A stretch of DNA of 8,105 nucleotides from assembly GCA_030599515.1 (NCBI GenBank), contig JAUVNV010000109.1, positions 1-8,105 on the forward strand. Reading direction: 5' to 3'. The notes under the pieces are model-generated. The model ran no database searches. It worked only from the letters and a program-made list of their open reading frames with translations, and had not been told where the DNA came from. A program made the translations under genes and the position numbers. Below are positions 1-6,178 of this stretch, piece by piece. How positions within the stretch are numbered: the stretch's first letter is position 1; each line of letters opens with the position of its first letter. Source of the stretch: Acidimicrobiia bacterium. Lineage in GTDB: Bacteria > Actinomycetota > Acidimicrobiia > Spongiisociales > UBA5794.

Positions 1-14
1 AGAAAGACGCAATC

Positions 15-182
<168 letters not shown>

Positions 183-195
183 ACCAAGAATCGGA

Positions 196-207
196 TATCG
201 TGCCGGC
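196..207 (+). promoter_or_regulatory. Possible -10 element of a leaderless promoter
   Basis: The hexamer TATCGT at 196-201 fits the TAnnnT form of actinobacterial -10 elements. It lies so that transcription starting 6-7 bases downstream would begin at the A of the ATG at 208. No Shine-Dalgarno sequence is visible ahead of that ATG, which fits a leaderless message. No convincing -35 element is present, because that position falls inside the heptamer array. The assignment rests on one short motif and its spacing. Confidence 0.25.
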
Positions 208-597
208 ATGGTGCGGCCGAAGCCTTTGAGTCTCGACGTGGCGCTTCGGCGTAGCGGGGTTGCCGTTGACGCGGATAGGTACTCGTCGGTGGTTGTTCGA
301 CCTGTTCCCGGATGGCTTGTCCGGGTGTGGGGGAGCGGGGTCGAGGCGATGGCGCTTCCCCGGGTCGTCTTCGCATCGGGAGCGGCGTTCGATCGCATCG
401 TCGATGGTGACGCGTCGACCCTGCTGATCCATGAGTCGATCCACATCGATCAGTGGAGGGAGCACGGAGTCGCTCGATTCCTCACCCGCTATCTCGGCGA
501 CTACCTGCGCGGACGGGCTGTGGGGTTGCCCCATCGCCCGGCCTACCGTGCCATCCGATTCGAACGCGAAGCCACCGAGCGAACGGAGCGGAGATGA
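208..597 (+). CDS. Small HExxH putative metallopeptidase (DUF4157-like)
   Basis: The 129-residue protein carries HESIH at residues 75-79, an HExxH zinc-binding motif inside the hydrophobic-flanked run LLIHESIHIDQW. Downstream come an aromatic/basic segment (RFLTRYLGDYLRGRAVGL, about 90-107) and a closing FEREA at 118-122, whose glutamates are candidates for the third metal ligand. This pattern, HExxH then YLxxYLRGR then AYRAIxFExEA, matches small actinobacterial proteins usually annotated as DUF4157 or uncharacterised metallopeptidase-like. It has no signal peptide or membrane segment, so it is probably cytoplasmic. The start is ATG at 208; an in-frame GTG at 211 is the only close alternative, and neither has a clear ribosome binding site. 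Its stop codon overlaps the start of the CPBP protease gene, so the two are likely translated together. The fold and metal site are reasonably supported; activity and substrate are unknown. Confidence 0.75.
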   Translation: MVRPKPLSLDVALRRSGVAVDADRYSSVVVRPVPGWLVRVWGSGVEAMALPRVVFASGAAFDRIVDGDASTLLIHESIHIDQWREHGVARFLTRYLGDYLRGRAVGLPHRPAYRAIRFEREATERTERR

Positions 598-1364
598 GCG
601 ACTACCTCCAGGAGGTCGAGTGGAGCCTCCCACAGGTGCTCTACGTGTTCCTCGGAGGCATCGTCGGTGCATTCATCGCCACCCTCGGCGCCCTGGTCTG
701 GCAGGGCTCCGAACTGAACGTGCTCACCTTCACCGCGTCGTTCGCCGGCCAGGCCGGCGGGAACCTCATCGTGATGTGGATCCTCTCGATCAGGAGTGGC
801 ACCGGGAGTTTTCGCCGCGACTACGGCCTCACGATCGAGATCGGGCACTGGTGGGGGATACCCGCCGGGTTCGGCCTTCAGATCGTTGTGGTGCTCGTGA
901 CGGCACCGCTCTTGCGACTGCTCTTCCCCGAGGGTGCGCCGCAGCAGGGCGTTGCTTCGATCACCGAAGGTACGACGACGGTGCTCGAGGGGATCGCGAT
1001 CGTGCTCATGGTCGGCGTCGCCGCGCCCGTGGTCGAGGAGATCCTCTTCCGGGGGATGCTGCTGTCTCGCCTCGTGCGCTCGATGCGGACGCGATGGGCG
1101 ATCGTCATCCAGGCGTTGGTGTTCGCAGGGATCCACCTCCTCGATCCGAGTGCGATAGCTGCCCTTCCCGGCCTCTTCATCATCGGTGTCGTGCTCGGTT
1201 ACGCAGCGCTGCGATCCCGCAACCTCTCCCTGCCGATCCTGATTCACGCGGGGGTGAATCTCACGGCGGCGGTGCTTCTCATCTTCGGCGGTGACCTCGC
1301 AGAGTGGCTCGAGGAGGTCTCCGAACCCGAGGTTGTGGAAGCGGTTCTCTCGTTGATCGGCTGA
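594..1364 (+). CDS. CPBP family intramembrane metalloprotease
   Basis: The 256-residue polytopic membrane protein has hydrophobic segments near residues 15-37, 83-108, 131-147, 168-182, 190-206 and 211-231. It carries all three signature motifs of the CPBP (CAAX protease and bacteriocin-processing, Abi/Rce1-like) family: EEILFR at 148-153, FAGIH at 177-181 and HAGVN at 218-222. The glutamates and histidines of these motifs form the catalytic or metal site in the family. Members cleave substrates within or beside the membrane; in bacteria they process peptides or give bacteriocin immunity, and most have no known substrate. The start is ATG at 594, in the ATGA overlap with the upstream gene and preceded by GGAG at 590-593. 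Longer in-frame starts such as 453 would run through the preceding gene and are rejected. The C-terminal tail (about 232-256) is acidic. Pairing with a second putative metalloprotease suggests a joint proteolytic role, which is inference. Confidence 0.93.
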   Translation: MSDYLQEVEWSLPQVLYVFLGGIVGAFIATLGALVWQGSELNVLTFTASFAGQAGGNLIVMWILSIRSGTGSFRRDYGLTIEIGHWWGIPAGFGLQIVVVLVTAPLLRLLFPEGAPQQGVASITEGTTTVLEGIAIVLMVGVAAPVVEEILFRGMLLSRLVRSMRTRWAIVIQALVFAGIHLLDPSAIAALPGLFIIGVVLGYAALRSRNLSLPILIHAGVNLTAAVLLIFGGDLAEWLEEVSEPEVVEAVLSLIG

Positions 1365-1380
1365 CGGGGGTCTTCCCCCG
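1365..1380 (+). terminator. G/C hairpin after the CPBP gene, possible terminator
   Basis: Directly after the stop codon, CGGGGG (1365-1370) and CCCCCG (1375-1380) form a perfect 6-bp stem closed by the tetraloop TCTT. No proper T-run follows, only the moderately T-rich stretch around 1390-1401. It would be a weak intrinsic terminator, or a 3' end stabiliser, between the protease pair and comEA. Confidence 0.5.
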
Positions 1381-1434
1381 GCCGCCCGGTTCTGGTAGTT
1401 GTAGCGGTGTGGCGCGTCGCGAGTCGGAGGCGAT

Positions 1435-1992
1435 GTGCCCACAACGAATCCACGGATCGGAGCGATCGTGGTGGTCCTGGCTCTTGCGATCGCCATCGGA
1501 GCCGGTGCCTGGTACGGATCGAGGGGCGGTTCTCCCGTCGCTGCGCCCGCGGTCGGCGGCGTTTCGTACACGACGGTCGCGGAGACGATCATCGTGCATG
1601 TTTCCGGTGCGGTCCGAAGGCCGGGCCTTGTCACGGTTCCTTCGTCGGCTCGCATCGCCGACGTCATTGCAGCCGCCGACGGAGCAAGGCTTGGGGCCGA
1701 CCTCGGGGGGTTGAATCTCGCTGCGACGGTGCGCGACGGCGACCAGGTGGTGGTTCCCATGTTGGGAGAGGCTCCACCTGGGAGCGACAACGCGAACCGG
1801 GGCGTCGATCTCAATCGCTCATCGGCTGCCGAACTAGAGGAACTCCCCGGAGTGGGCCCGGTTCTGGCGGCTCGTATCGTTGCCTTCCGAGAGTCGAACG
1901 GCCCGTTCTCCGTGGTCGAGGATCTCCTCGACGTTGGTGGAATTGGTGAATCGAAGTTGGCCGCGATGCGCGATGCGATCGAGACACCCTGA
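1435..1992 (+). CDS. comEA: ComEA-type DNA-binding competence protein
   Basis: This 185-residue protein has the standard ComEA layout: a short basic N-terminus, one membrane anchor (about 9-26), a Gly/Ala/Pro linker, an SLBB domain (about 51-108, with VHVSGAVRRPGL and NLAATVRDGDQVVVP), a second linker, and a C-terminal double helix-hairpin-helix domain (about 124-183). The hairpins are LPGVGPVLAARI at 137-148 and DVGGIGESKLAAM at 166-178. ComEA binds double-stranded DNA on the outer face of the membrane through these hairpins and delivers it to the ComEC channel. The start is GTG at 1435 with GGAGG at 1426-1430; the 4-base spacing is short but the motif is strong. The next in-frame GTGs (near 1468) would cut into the anchor. 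It abuts comEC with no intervening base, so the two form one operon. Length and domains are normal for actinobacterial ComEA, and nothing is truncated. Confidence 0.95.
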   Translation: MPTTNPRIGAIVVVLALAIAIGAGAWYGSRGGSPVAAPAVGGVSYTTVAETIIVHVSGAVRRPGLVTVPSSARIADVIAAADGARLGADLGGLNLAATVRDGDQVVVPMLGEAPPGSDNANRGVDLNRSSAAELEELPGVGPVLAARIVAFRESNGPFSVVEDLLDVGGIGESKLAAMRDAIETP

Positions 1993-4113
1993 GTGCGTAG
2001 TCCTTCGCGTGCCGGTCGGTGGGTGTTGGCCGCAGCGGGAGTCATCTGGATCGGGACGGCCTGTGGACTCCGGTTCGGTATCGGAGCGGCGGTGGTGTTG
2101 GGGGTCGCGGCGGGGGCGGTCGCTCTAGGACAGCGGGCGGTCGCGGTTCTGTTGACGCTGGCCGCGGTGGGGGCGATCTCCGGGACGCTCGCATCGGCTC
2201 GAATCGAGGCGACGATTTCCGCAGCGGTGCCGGAGGGCCCGGTGGCCTTCATCGGGGTCGTGGTAGAAGACGACGGTCCTCGGCGGCCTGCCGTCGTTCG
2301 ACCCGAGGCGTTGCGTAGCGAGGGAGAATGGATCGCGTGGCCGGGCCCGCCTCTCGCCGTCGGCCCCGGCTCGGACTCGCCTCTCGTTGCCGGGCAGCGG
2401 ATACGGGTGACGGGAACGATGCGAGCGTCGCCGGGACGTGTCCGCGGCGACCCGATCGCCGGACGCGTCACGATCGCGAACATCGACGTGATCGGAACGG
2501 TCGGCGGGCCGCTCTACGGTCTCGGCAATGCCGTACGCGAGAGGGTTCGGGCGGTTCTCGATCTGTCCGATCGAGCCCAGGCGCTGGTGTCCGGCTTCCT
2601 CATCGGAGACACCTCAGGTCTCGACGCTCGCGATCTTGATGCCCTTCGTCGGTCGGGCCTCACCCACTTCGTTGCCGTGTCGGGGAGCAATGTTGCTCTC
2701 TTCTTGGCCGCGTGGTGGGTCGCCACCGCGATCTTCGGCATTGGTCCGAAGCGCCGGTTCGTTCTTGGAGTGATCGGGCTCGCCATCTTCGTAGTTGCGA
2801 CGAGATGGGAATCGTCGGTGCTTCGCGCGGCCTTCATGGCCGCGACCGTGCTCGGAGCAGCCGCAAGCGGGATCGCCGTGGATACCTGGGTCGCCGTGGG
2901 GGTGGCCGTGGGCGTCTTGCTGCTCGTCAGCGGCCAGCTGGCGGTCGATGTGGGATTCCAACTGTCTGTGGTGGCAACGATCGGCATCATGGTCGGGGCC
3001 GGGATGTTCGCGGATCGACGACCCAGGGCTTTCTGGTCGATCCTCGGAGCGGCGACGGCGGCGCAGATCTCGGTCGTTCCGGTGCTTCTGTGGCACTTCG
3101 GGACGGTTCCGCTCATGTCGCCGATCGCGAATCTGTTCTCCGCACCGCTCGTCACCGGTGCCACCGTGAGCGGGGCGGTGGCCGTGGTGAGCGGATGGGG
3201 GCCGGCCATCCTGGTCTCATCGGCCCTCGCCGGGGCTGTGCTCGCTGTTGCCGATGTCGCGTCCCGATGGCCTCAGCTCGGCCCGTCGGGGGTAGCAGTC
3301 GGGTTGGGGATCGGTATGTTCCTCAGATGGCCCAGGACCCGGCCGATCGCGATCACCGGTGTCGCTGCGCTCCTTGCGGTCTCCACGCTCATACCCGCAG
3401 GCCCTCCATCGGTTCCCACCGTGACGTTCCTCAGCATCGGCCAGGGCGACGCGGTTCTGCTCCGCGATCCCGGAGGAGGGATCGCTCTCGTCGATGGTGG
3501 TCGCGATCCCCTCATCCTCGCGGAAGCGCTGCGGCGTCATCACGTTGGCCGTATCGACCTGCTTGTCGCGTCCCACGGCGATATCGACCACGTTGGCGGG
3601 TTCGCCGGGATCCTCGATGACCACGCGGTCGGGCGCATCTGGCTCCCGGACCATCCCGATCTGGGGATCGAACTCGACGACCTCGTTGATGATGCGAAGG
3701 CCGCCGGCGTGCCGATCGACACTGTGGGCCCGGGGATCTCGTATCGGCTCGGAACGATCGGAATCGAAGCCGTCGGGCCGATCCGACGATACCTCACGAG
3801 GAACGACGGGTCGATCGTGCTGTGGGTGGATGCGGGCACAACCCTCCTGCTTCCCGGCGACATCGAGGCGGTCGCTCAACGCGAGCTTCCGGCCCTGCAG
3901 CCGGACATCCTCCTCGTTCCCCACCACGGTTCCGCGTCCACCGATCGACGGTGGCTGACGGCCACGGTTGGAGCCGTTGCGGTGATCAGTGTGGGTCCGA
4001 ACACCTACGGGCATCCGGCTCCCGAGATCCGTTCCGTGCTGGCCGCAGCGGGCACGGAGGTACGGGTGACGATGGAGGAGGGCGACGTCTCTCTCGAGTT
4101 AGGAGTGCGCTGA
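1993..4113 (+). CDS. comEC: ComEC/Rec2-type DNA uptake channel with C-terminal MBL domain
   Basis: The 706-residue protein has the three parts of ComEC. Residues 1-175 hold N-terminal membrane helices and a soluble OB-like (DUF4131-type) region. Residues about 176-465 form the Competence domain with many membrane helices and the hallmark GLTHFVAVSGSNVA at 222-235. Residues about 475-706 form a metallo-beta-lactamase-like domain. That domain keeps SHGDIDHVGG (527-536), NDGS (604-607), PGD (621-623), VPHHGS (643-647 region) and YGHP (672-675), so its metal-binding set looks intact and it may have nuclease activity. ComEC moves one strand of incoming DNA across the cytoplasmic membrane. The GTG start follows the comEA stop directly (TGAGTG), which implies translational coupling; no separate ribosome binding site is obvious. 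One oddity is that the usual DVGQGDA at the start of the MBL domain reads SIGQGDA (481-487), losing the first Asp. The family assignment is secure; active transformation is not shown. Confidence 0.96.
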   Translation: MRSPSRAGRWVLAAAGVIWIGTACGLRFGIGAAVVLGVAAGAVALGQRAVAVLLTLAAVGAISGTLASARIEATISAAVPEGPVAFIGVVVEDDGPRRPAVVRPEALRSEGEWIAWPGPPLAVGPGSDSPLVAGQRIRVTGTMRASPGRVRGDPIAGRVTIANIDVIGTVGGPLYGLGNAVRERVRAVLDLSDRAQALVSGFLIGDTSGLDARDLDALRRSGLTHFVAVSGSNVALFLAAWWVATAIFGIGPKRRFVLGVIGLAIFVVATRWESSVLRAAFMAATVLGAAASGIAVDTWVAVGVAVGVLLLVSGQLAVDVGFQLSVVATIGIMVGAGMFADRRPRAFWSILGAATAAQISVVPVLLWHFGTVPLMSPIANLFSAPLVTGATVSGAVAVVSGWGPAILVSSALAGAVLAVADVASRWPQLGPSGVAVGLGIGMFLRWPRTRPIAITGVAALLAVSTLIPAGPPSVPTVTFLSIGQGDAVLLRDPGGGIALVDGGRDPLILAEALRRHHVGRIDLLVASHGDIDHVGGFAGILDDHAVGRIWLPDHPDLGIELDDLVDDAKAAGVPIDTVGPGISYRLGTIGIEAVGPIRRYLTRNDGSIVLWVDAGTTLLLPGDIEAVAQRELPALQPDILLVPHHGSASTDRRWLTATVGAVAVISVGPNTYGHPAPEIRSVLAAAGTEVRVTMEEGDVSLELGVR

Positions 4114-4313
4114 GCAGTACGTGTCGTCCATCTCGACGACCATGCATCACCACTCGCGGCGGCTTCGGCTCCGCCATTCCCACCCGAGGAGTGGCGAAAC
4201 CTCATCCTTGCGCCTGGCGCGCCTGGCCGCCGATCCGGACAACGGCACTACTCAACACACTCCCAGGAGGGCCCTGACTTGCACAGCGGCGCTCGAGCGC
4301 GGAGACTTGTGTC
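4114..4313. other. 200-base comEC-holA gap with hairpins and a palindrome
   Basis: I see no convincing gene here: the short reading frames lack family features and run into holA. Three structures stand out. GTCGTC (4123-4128) pairs with GACGAC (4135-4140) around a 6-base loop. GGCGG (4158-4162) pairs with CCGCC (4171-4175) around CTTCGGCT. GCGCTCGAGCGC (4289-4300) is a perfect 12-base palindrome just upstream of holA. Neither hairpin has a T-run. GGAG at 4301-4304, nine bases before the holA ATG, is its likely ribosome binding site. TTGCAC (4279-4284) and GAGACT (4302-4307) are 17 bases apart and could be a weak promoter across the palindrome, but the -10 match is poor. Confidence 0.5.
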
Positions 4314-5294
4314 ATGGGTTTCACCGTCATCAGCGGACCCCGTGATGCGGGACCGGGCGAACGCGAGGTCATGCTGGACAAAGCGAGCGCCTTATTCGAG
4401 CAGGCCGGCGTTACCGACCACCAGCGAATCGACGTCCCCGGTCGCGGTGCTTCAGAGTCATCCGAGGGCCAGCTCCGAGAGTCGGTTCAGGTAATCGTTC
4501 CCGCCCTTCAGAGCGGGTCGCTCTTCGGTGAAATCAGCGGTGTGCTCGTGATGGATGCCCAGAATCTCCTCAAAGCAGAGGCGGAGGTCATCGCGGAACT
4601 CGTCGAGGCGGCAGATCCCGATGCCGTAACGGCGATCTTCGCGGCGGCGGGTGCGATTCCGGCTCCCCTCGGGAAGAGCCTTCGTGCTCACGGGTCGACC
4701 GAGACGGTCAAGAAGTATCGCGAACGGGACGCCTCGCGCTGGCTTGCGGAGACGGCCTCAGAGCGGAATCTGAAGATCGAACCGGCGGCTGCTTCGGTGC
4801 TTCTCCGCCGATTCGGTTCAGATGTCGCTGCGCTCGGCCAGGCACTGGACCAACTCGCCGCAGATGGTTCGACGGTCACAGAGGAAGACGTCCTCGGGCG
4901 ATACGCGAACCGGCCGGACGAGCCGATGTGGCTTCTTGCAGATGCGATCAACGCAGGGAACGAAGGGGACGCGTTGCGGCGTCTCGCCGACTTCCTCGAG
5001 CACGGCCATCCGCTCGTGGTGTTGGCGTTCCTCGAGGGGGAGGTGAGGAAGCGTTCCTTGGCCGCGGTTGCTCCCGACATGGAGACGTATGCCGGCTGGG
5101 TTGGAGCAGCACCGTCGTCGTTCCCTGTTCGAAAGGTCTGGGAACGGCGGTCTTCCACAAGAGCCGACTCGTTGCGCCGGTCGCTCGATGCGCTGGCCCG
5201 AGCCGACCTTCAGATCAAGACGGCCCCGGAGCCGACCCACAGGGTGACGCTGGAGCGCCTGACGGTGGCGATGTGCAGATGGCTGGGGCGCTGA
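4314..5294 (+). CDS. holA: DNA polymerase III subunit delta
   Basis: This 326-residue protein has the size and pattern of the delta subunit, the part of the clamp loader that opens the beta sliding clamp. Recognisable parts are the N-terminal domain with SGSLFGEISGVLVMDAQNL (about 67-84), an IPAPLGKSLRAHG segment (115-127), a middle helical domain with LLRRFGSDVAALGQALDQLA (163-182), and a C-terminal collar domain ending RADLQIKTAPEPTHRVTLE (296-314) and LERLTVAMCRWLG. The extreme N-terminus (MGFTVISGPRDAGPGEREVM) differs from the usual hydrophobic strand followed by GxDxFL, so the start or first strand is somewhat divergent. ATG at 4314 is chosen because GGAG sits nine bases upstream. It lies downstream of comEC in the usual comEA-comEC-holA order, separated by 200 bases, so it may have its own promoter. 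It converges on greA with a 39-base gap. Confidence 0.9.
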   Translation: MGFTVISGPRDAGPGEREVMLDKASALFEQAGVTDHQRIDVPGRGASESSEGQLRESVQVIVPALQSGSLFGEISGVLVMDAQNLLKAEAEVIAELVEAADPDAVTAIFAAAGAIPAPLGKSLRAHGSTETVKKYRERDASRWLAETASERNLKIEPAAASVLLRRFGSDVAALGQALDQLAADGSTVTEEDVLGRYANRPDEPMWLLADAINAGNEGDALRRLADFLEHGHPLVVLAFLEGEVRKRSLAAVAPDMETYAGWVGAAPSSFPVRKVWERRSSTRADSLRRSLDALARADLQIKTAPEPTHRVTLERLTVAMCRWLGR

Positions 5295-5301
5295 CGCGCC
5301 C

Positions 5302-5328
5302 GTACTGAGTACCAGTACCCAGTACACG
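5302..5328. repeat. Short GTAC-based near-heptamer repeat
   Basis: Four GTAC-headed units, GTACTGA, GTACCA, GTACCCA and GTACACG, follow each other with spacings of 7, 6 and 7 bases. They fill most of the 39-base gap between the convergent holA and greA genes. The last unit overlaps the left arm of the hairpin at 5326-5344. It looks like a small or decayed array of the same period as the large one at the left edge, but with a different sequence. Confidence 0.6.
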
Positions 5329-5344
5329 ACAGCTCAGCTGTCGT
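5326..5344. terminator. Perfect inverted repeat at the holA/greA junction, probable bidirectional terminator
   Basis: ACGACAGCT (5326-5334) and AGCTGTCGT (5336-5344) are exact reverse complements around a single base (5335). In RNA the innermost bases would open to form the loop, leaving a stem of about 7-8 bp. It sits between two converging genes, as expected for a shared terminator, and contains the greA stop codon (5334-5336) and its last two sense codons. No T-run follows in either direction, so the mechanism may differ from a classic intrinsic terminator. Confidence 0.55.
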
Positions 5345-5810
5345 AAACCCTCACCGCGGCTATCCGGTACGTGAATATCCCGCCGGGGGCTTCGTAGCTG
5401 ACTTCGTCACCGGGAGCCGCACCGAGGAGCGCTGCGCCCAGGGGGCTCGCCGGGGAGGCGAGAAGAGTGCCGGCGACCTTGTTCTCTGAGGGAGCTACAA
5501 AGAACTCGTACTCGTCCTCGTCATCGTCGATCACCGTCACGATGGTTCCGACCTCGACCAGGCCTGAGTTCTCGACCTCGCGTACTTCGGCGTTGTCGAG
5601 CAGGTGCTTCAACTTGCGGATGCGAGCTTCCATGAGGCCCTGCTCGTTCTTCGCGGAGTCGTACTCTGCGTTCTCACGAAGATCCCCGTGAGAACGAGCA
5701 ACGGCGATGCGCTCGGCCGCATCGCGTCGACCTTCGGTCGTGAGATGATCGAACTCGGTCTGCAACTTGTCGTGGGCCGCGGGCGTGAGCCAGATTGCCT
5801 GATCGGTCAT
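5334..5810 (-). CDS. greA: Transcription elongation factor GreA
   Basis: This 158-residue protein has the normal GreA length and two-domain form. Residues 1-77 form the antiparallel coiled coil that enters the RNA polymerase secondary channel. Its tip carries GDLRENAEYDSAKNEQG (42-58), where D43 and E46 correspond to the catalytic acidic pair D41/E44 of the E. coli protein. Residues about 80-158 form the FKBP-like domain, with VAPSENK (105-111), SPASPLGAALLGAAPGDEV (119-137) and a terminal APGGIFTYRI strand. GreA stimulates RNA cleavage in backtracked polymerase and so rescues stalled elongation. It starts four bases after the rpsT stop codon on the same strand. No good Shine-Dalgarno sequence precedes the ATG, so translation probably depends on ribosomes finishing rpsT. 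Its 3' end faces holA, and its stop codon lies within an inverted repeat. Confidence 0.96.
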   Translation of the reverse strand: MTDQAIWLTPAAHDKLQTEFDHLTTEGRRDAAERIAVARSHGDLRENAEYDSAKNEQGLMEARIRKLKHLLDNAEVREVENSGLVEVGTIVTVIDDDEDEYEFFVAPSENKVAGTLLASPASPLGAALLGAAPGDEVSYEAPGGIFTYRIAAVRVYDS

Positions 5811-5814
5811 CGGA

Positions 5815-6081
5815 TCAGACGGAGATTGAGCGAACCCGTCGGGTCAGGCGAGACTTCCGACGAGCCGCAGTGTTGGCGTGCAGTACGCCCTTCGTCACCG
5901 CCATGTCGATCCGCTTCTGGGCGATGAGGAGGAGCTCTTCGGCCTGGGCTGCATTCCCGGCTTCAGCAGCCGCCATGACGTTCTTCTCGCGAGTCTTCAG
6001 TTCGGAGCGAAACGCCTTGTTTCGCGCGTACCGCTTCTCGGTCTGACGATTGCGCTTCTTCTGGGACTTGATATTGGCCAT
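5815..6081 (-). CDS. rpsT: 30S ribosomal protein S20
   Basis: The 88-residue, highly basic protein opens with MANIKSQKKRNRQTEKRYARN, nearly the textbook S20 N-terminus, and ends with HANTAARRKSRLTRRV (68-83), the conserved S20 C-terminal helix. S20 binds the 16S rRNA body and acts in early 30S assembly. Length and helical content are typical. The ATG has GAGG on the minus strand ten bases upstream (6095 to 6092), inside a 12-base palindrome. It is divergent from lepA and leads a tight pair with greA. In E. coli S20 represses its own translation; the sequence here does not prove this, but a ribosome binding site within a palindrome would suit some form of translational control. Confidence 0.97.
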   Translation of the reverse strand: MANIKSQKKRNRQTEKRYARNKAFRSELKTREKNVMAAAEAGNAAQAEELLLIAQKRIDMAVTKGVLHANTAARRKSRLTRRVRSISV

Positions 6082-6090
6082 GCTGGACGA

Positions 6091-6102
6091 ACCTCGCGAG
6101 GT
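6091..6102. promoter_or_regulatory. 12-base perfect palindrome over the rpsT ribosome binding site
   Basis: ACCTCGCGAGGT reads identically on both strands. It covers the Shine-Dalgarno GAGG of rpsT and lies downstream of the predicted rpsT start site, within its short leader. It could serve as a protein-binding operator or as a small 4-bp hairpin that masks the ribosome binding site. It could also be chance, since such palindromes are not rare in GC-rich DNA. Confidence 0.35.
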
Positions 6103-6113
6103 GGTGGGGACGG

Positions 6114-6142
6114 GCAGTAACGATAACAGGAGAACGGCTCAA
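6114..6142 (-). promoter_or_regulatory. Candidate rpsT-greA promoter
   Basis: Two overlapping readings are possible on the minus strand. The first is an extended -10, TGTTATCGT, at 6128 to 6120 (TGnTATCGT form), placing the start near 6113 and giving a leader of about 30 bases. The second is TTGAGC at 6142 to 6137 with TACTGC at 6119 to 6114, separated by exactly 17 bases, giving a start near 6107. Either produces a short leader holding the rpsT ribosome binding site. Confidence 0.35.
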
Positions 6143-6151
6143 CGGTACACT
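6123..6151 (+). promoter_or_regulatory. Candidate lepA promoter
   Basis: ATAACA (6123-6128, four of six matches to TTGACA) and TACACT (6146-6151, four of six matches to TATAAT) are exactly 17 bases apart. Transcription would start near 6158, giving a leader of about 21 bases before the lepA ATG. The elements interleave with the candidate rpsT promoter on the other strand, so the two might compete for polymerase. The assignment rests only on motif and spacing. Confidence 0.35.
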
Positions 6152-6178
6152 GAGAAGCCCCATCCTCGGATCCGGCCT

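Noticed and set aside
453..593. Longer N-terminus for the CPBP protease
   Set aside because: It would overlap the HExxH gene by over 140 bases and adds Arg/Pro-rich residues unlike a membrane protein start; ATG 594 has a ribosome binding site and overlap coupling.
208..1364. Bacteriocin processing and immunity cluster
   Set aside because: A CPBP protease can belong to one, but no precursor peptide, transporter or modification gene is nearby.
543..2483. A 646-codon open frame on the minus strand
   Set aside because: It lies opposite the CPBP, comEA and comEC genes, is rich in Arg, Pro, Ser and Thr without domain features, and is the usual antisense by-product of GC-rich codon bias.
4121..4345. 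A 74-codon plus-strand frame in the comEC-holA gap
   Set aside because: It runs into holA in another frame and has low-complexity His/Arg/Ser content with no ribosome binding site or known motif.
6050..6178. Longer N-terminus for lepA
   Set aside because: It overlaps the 5' end of rpsT and adds 43 residues before the standard EF-4 start.
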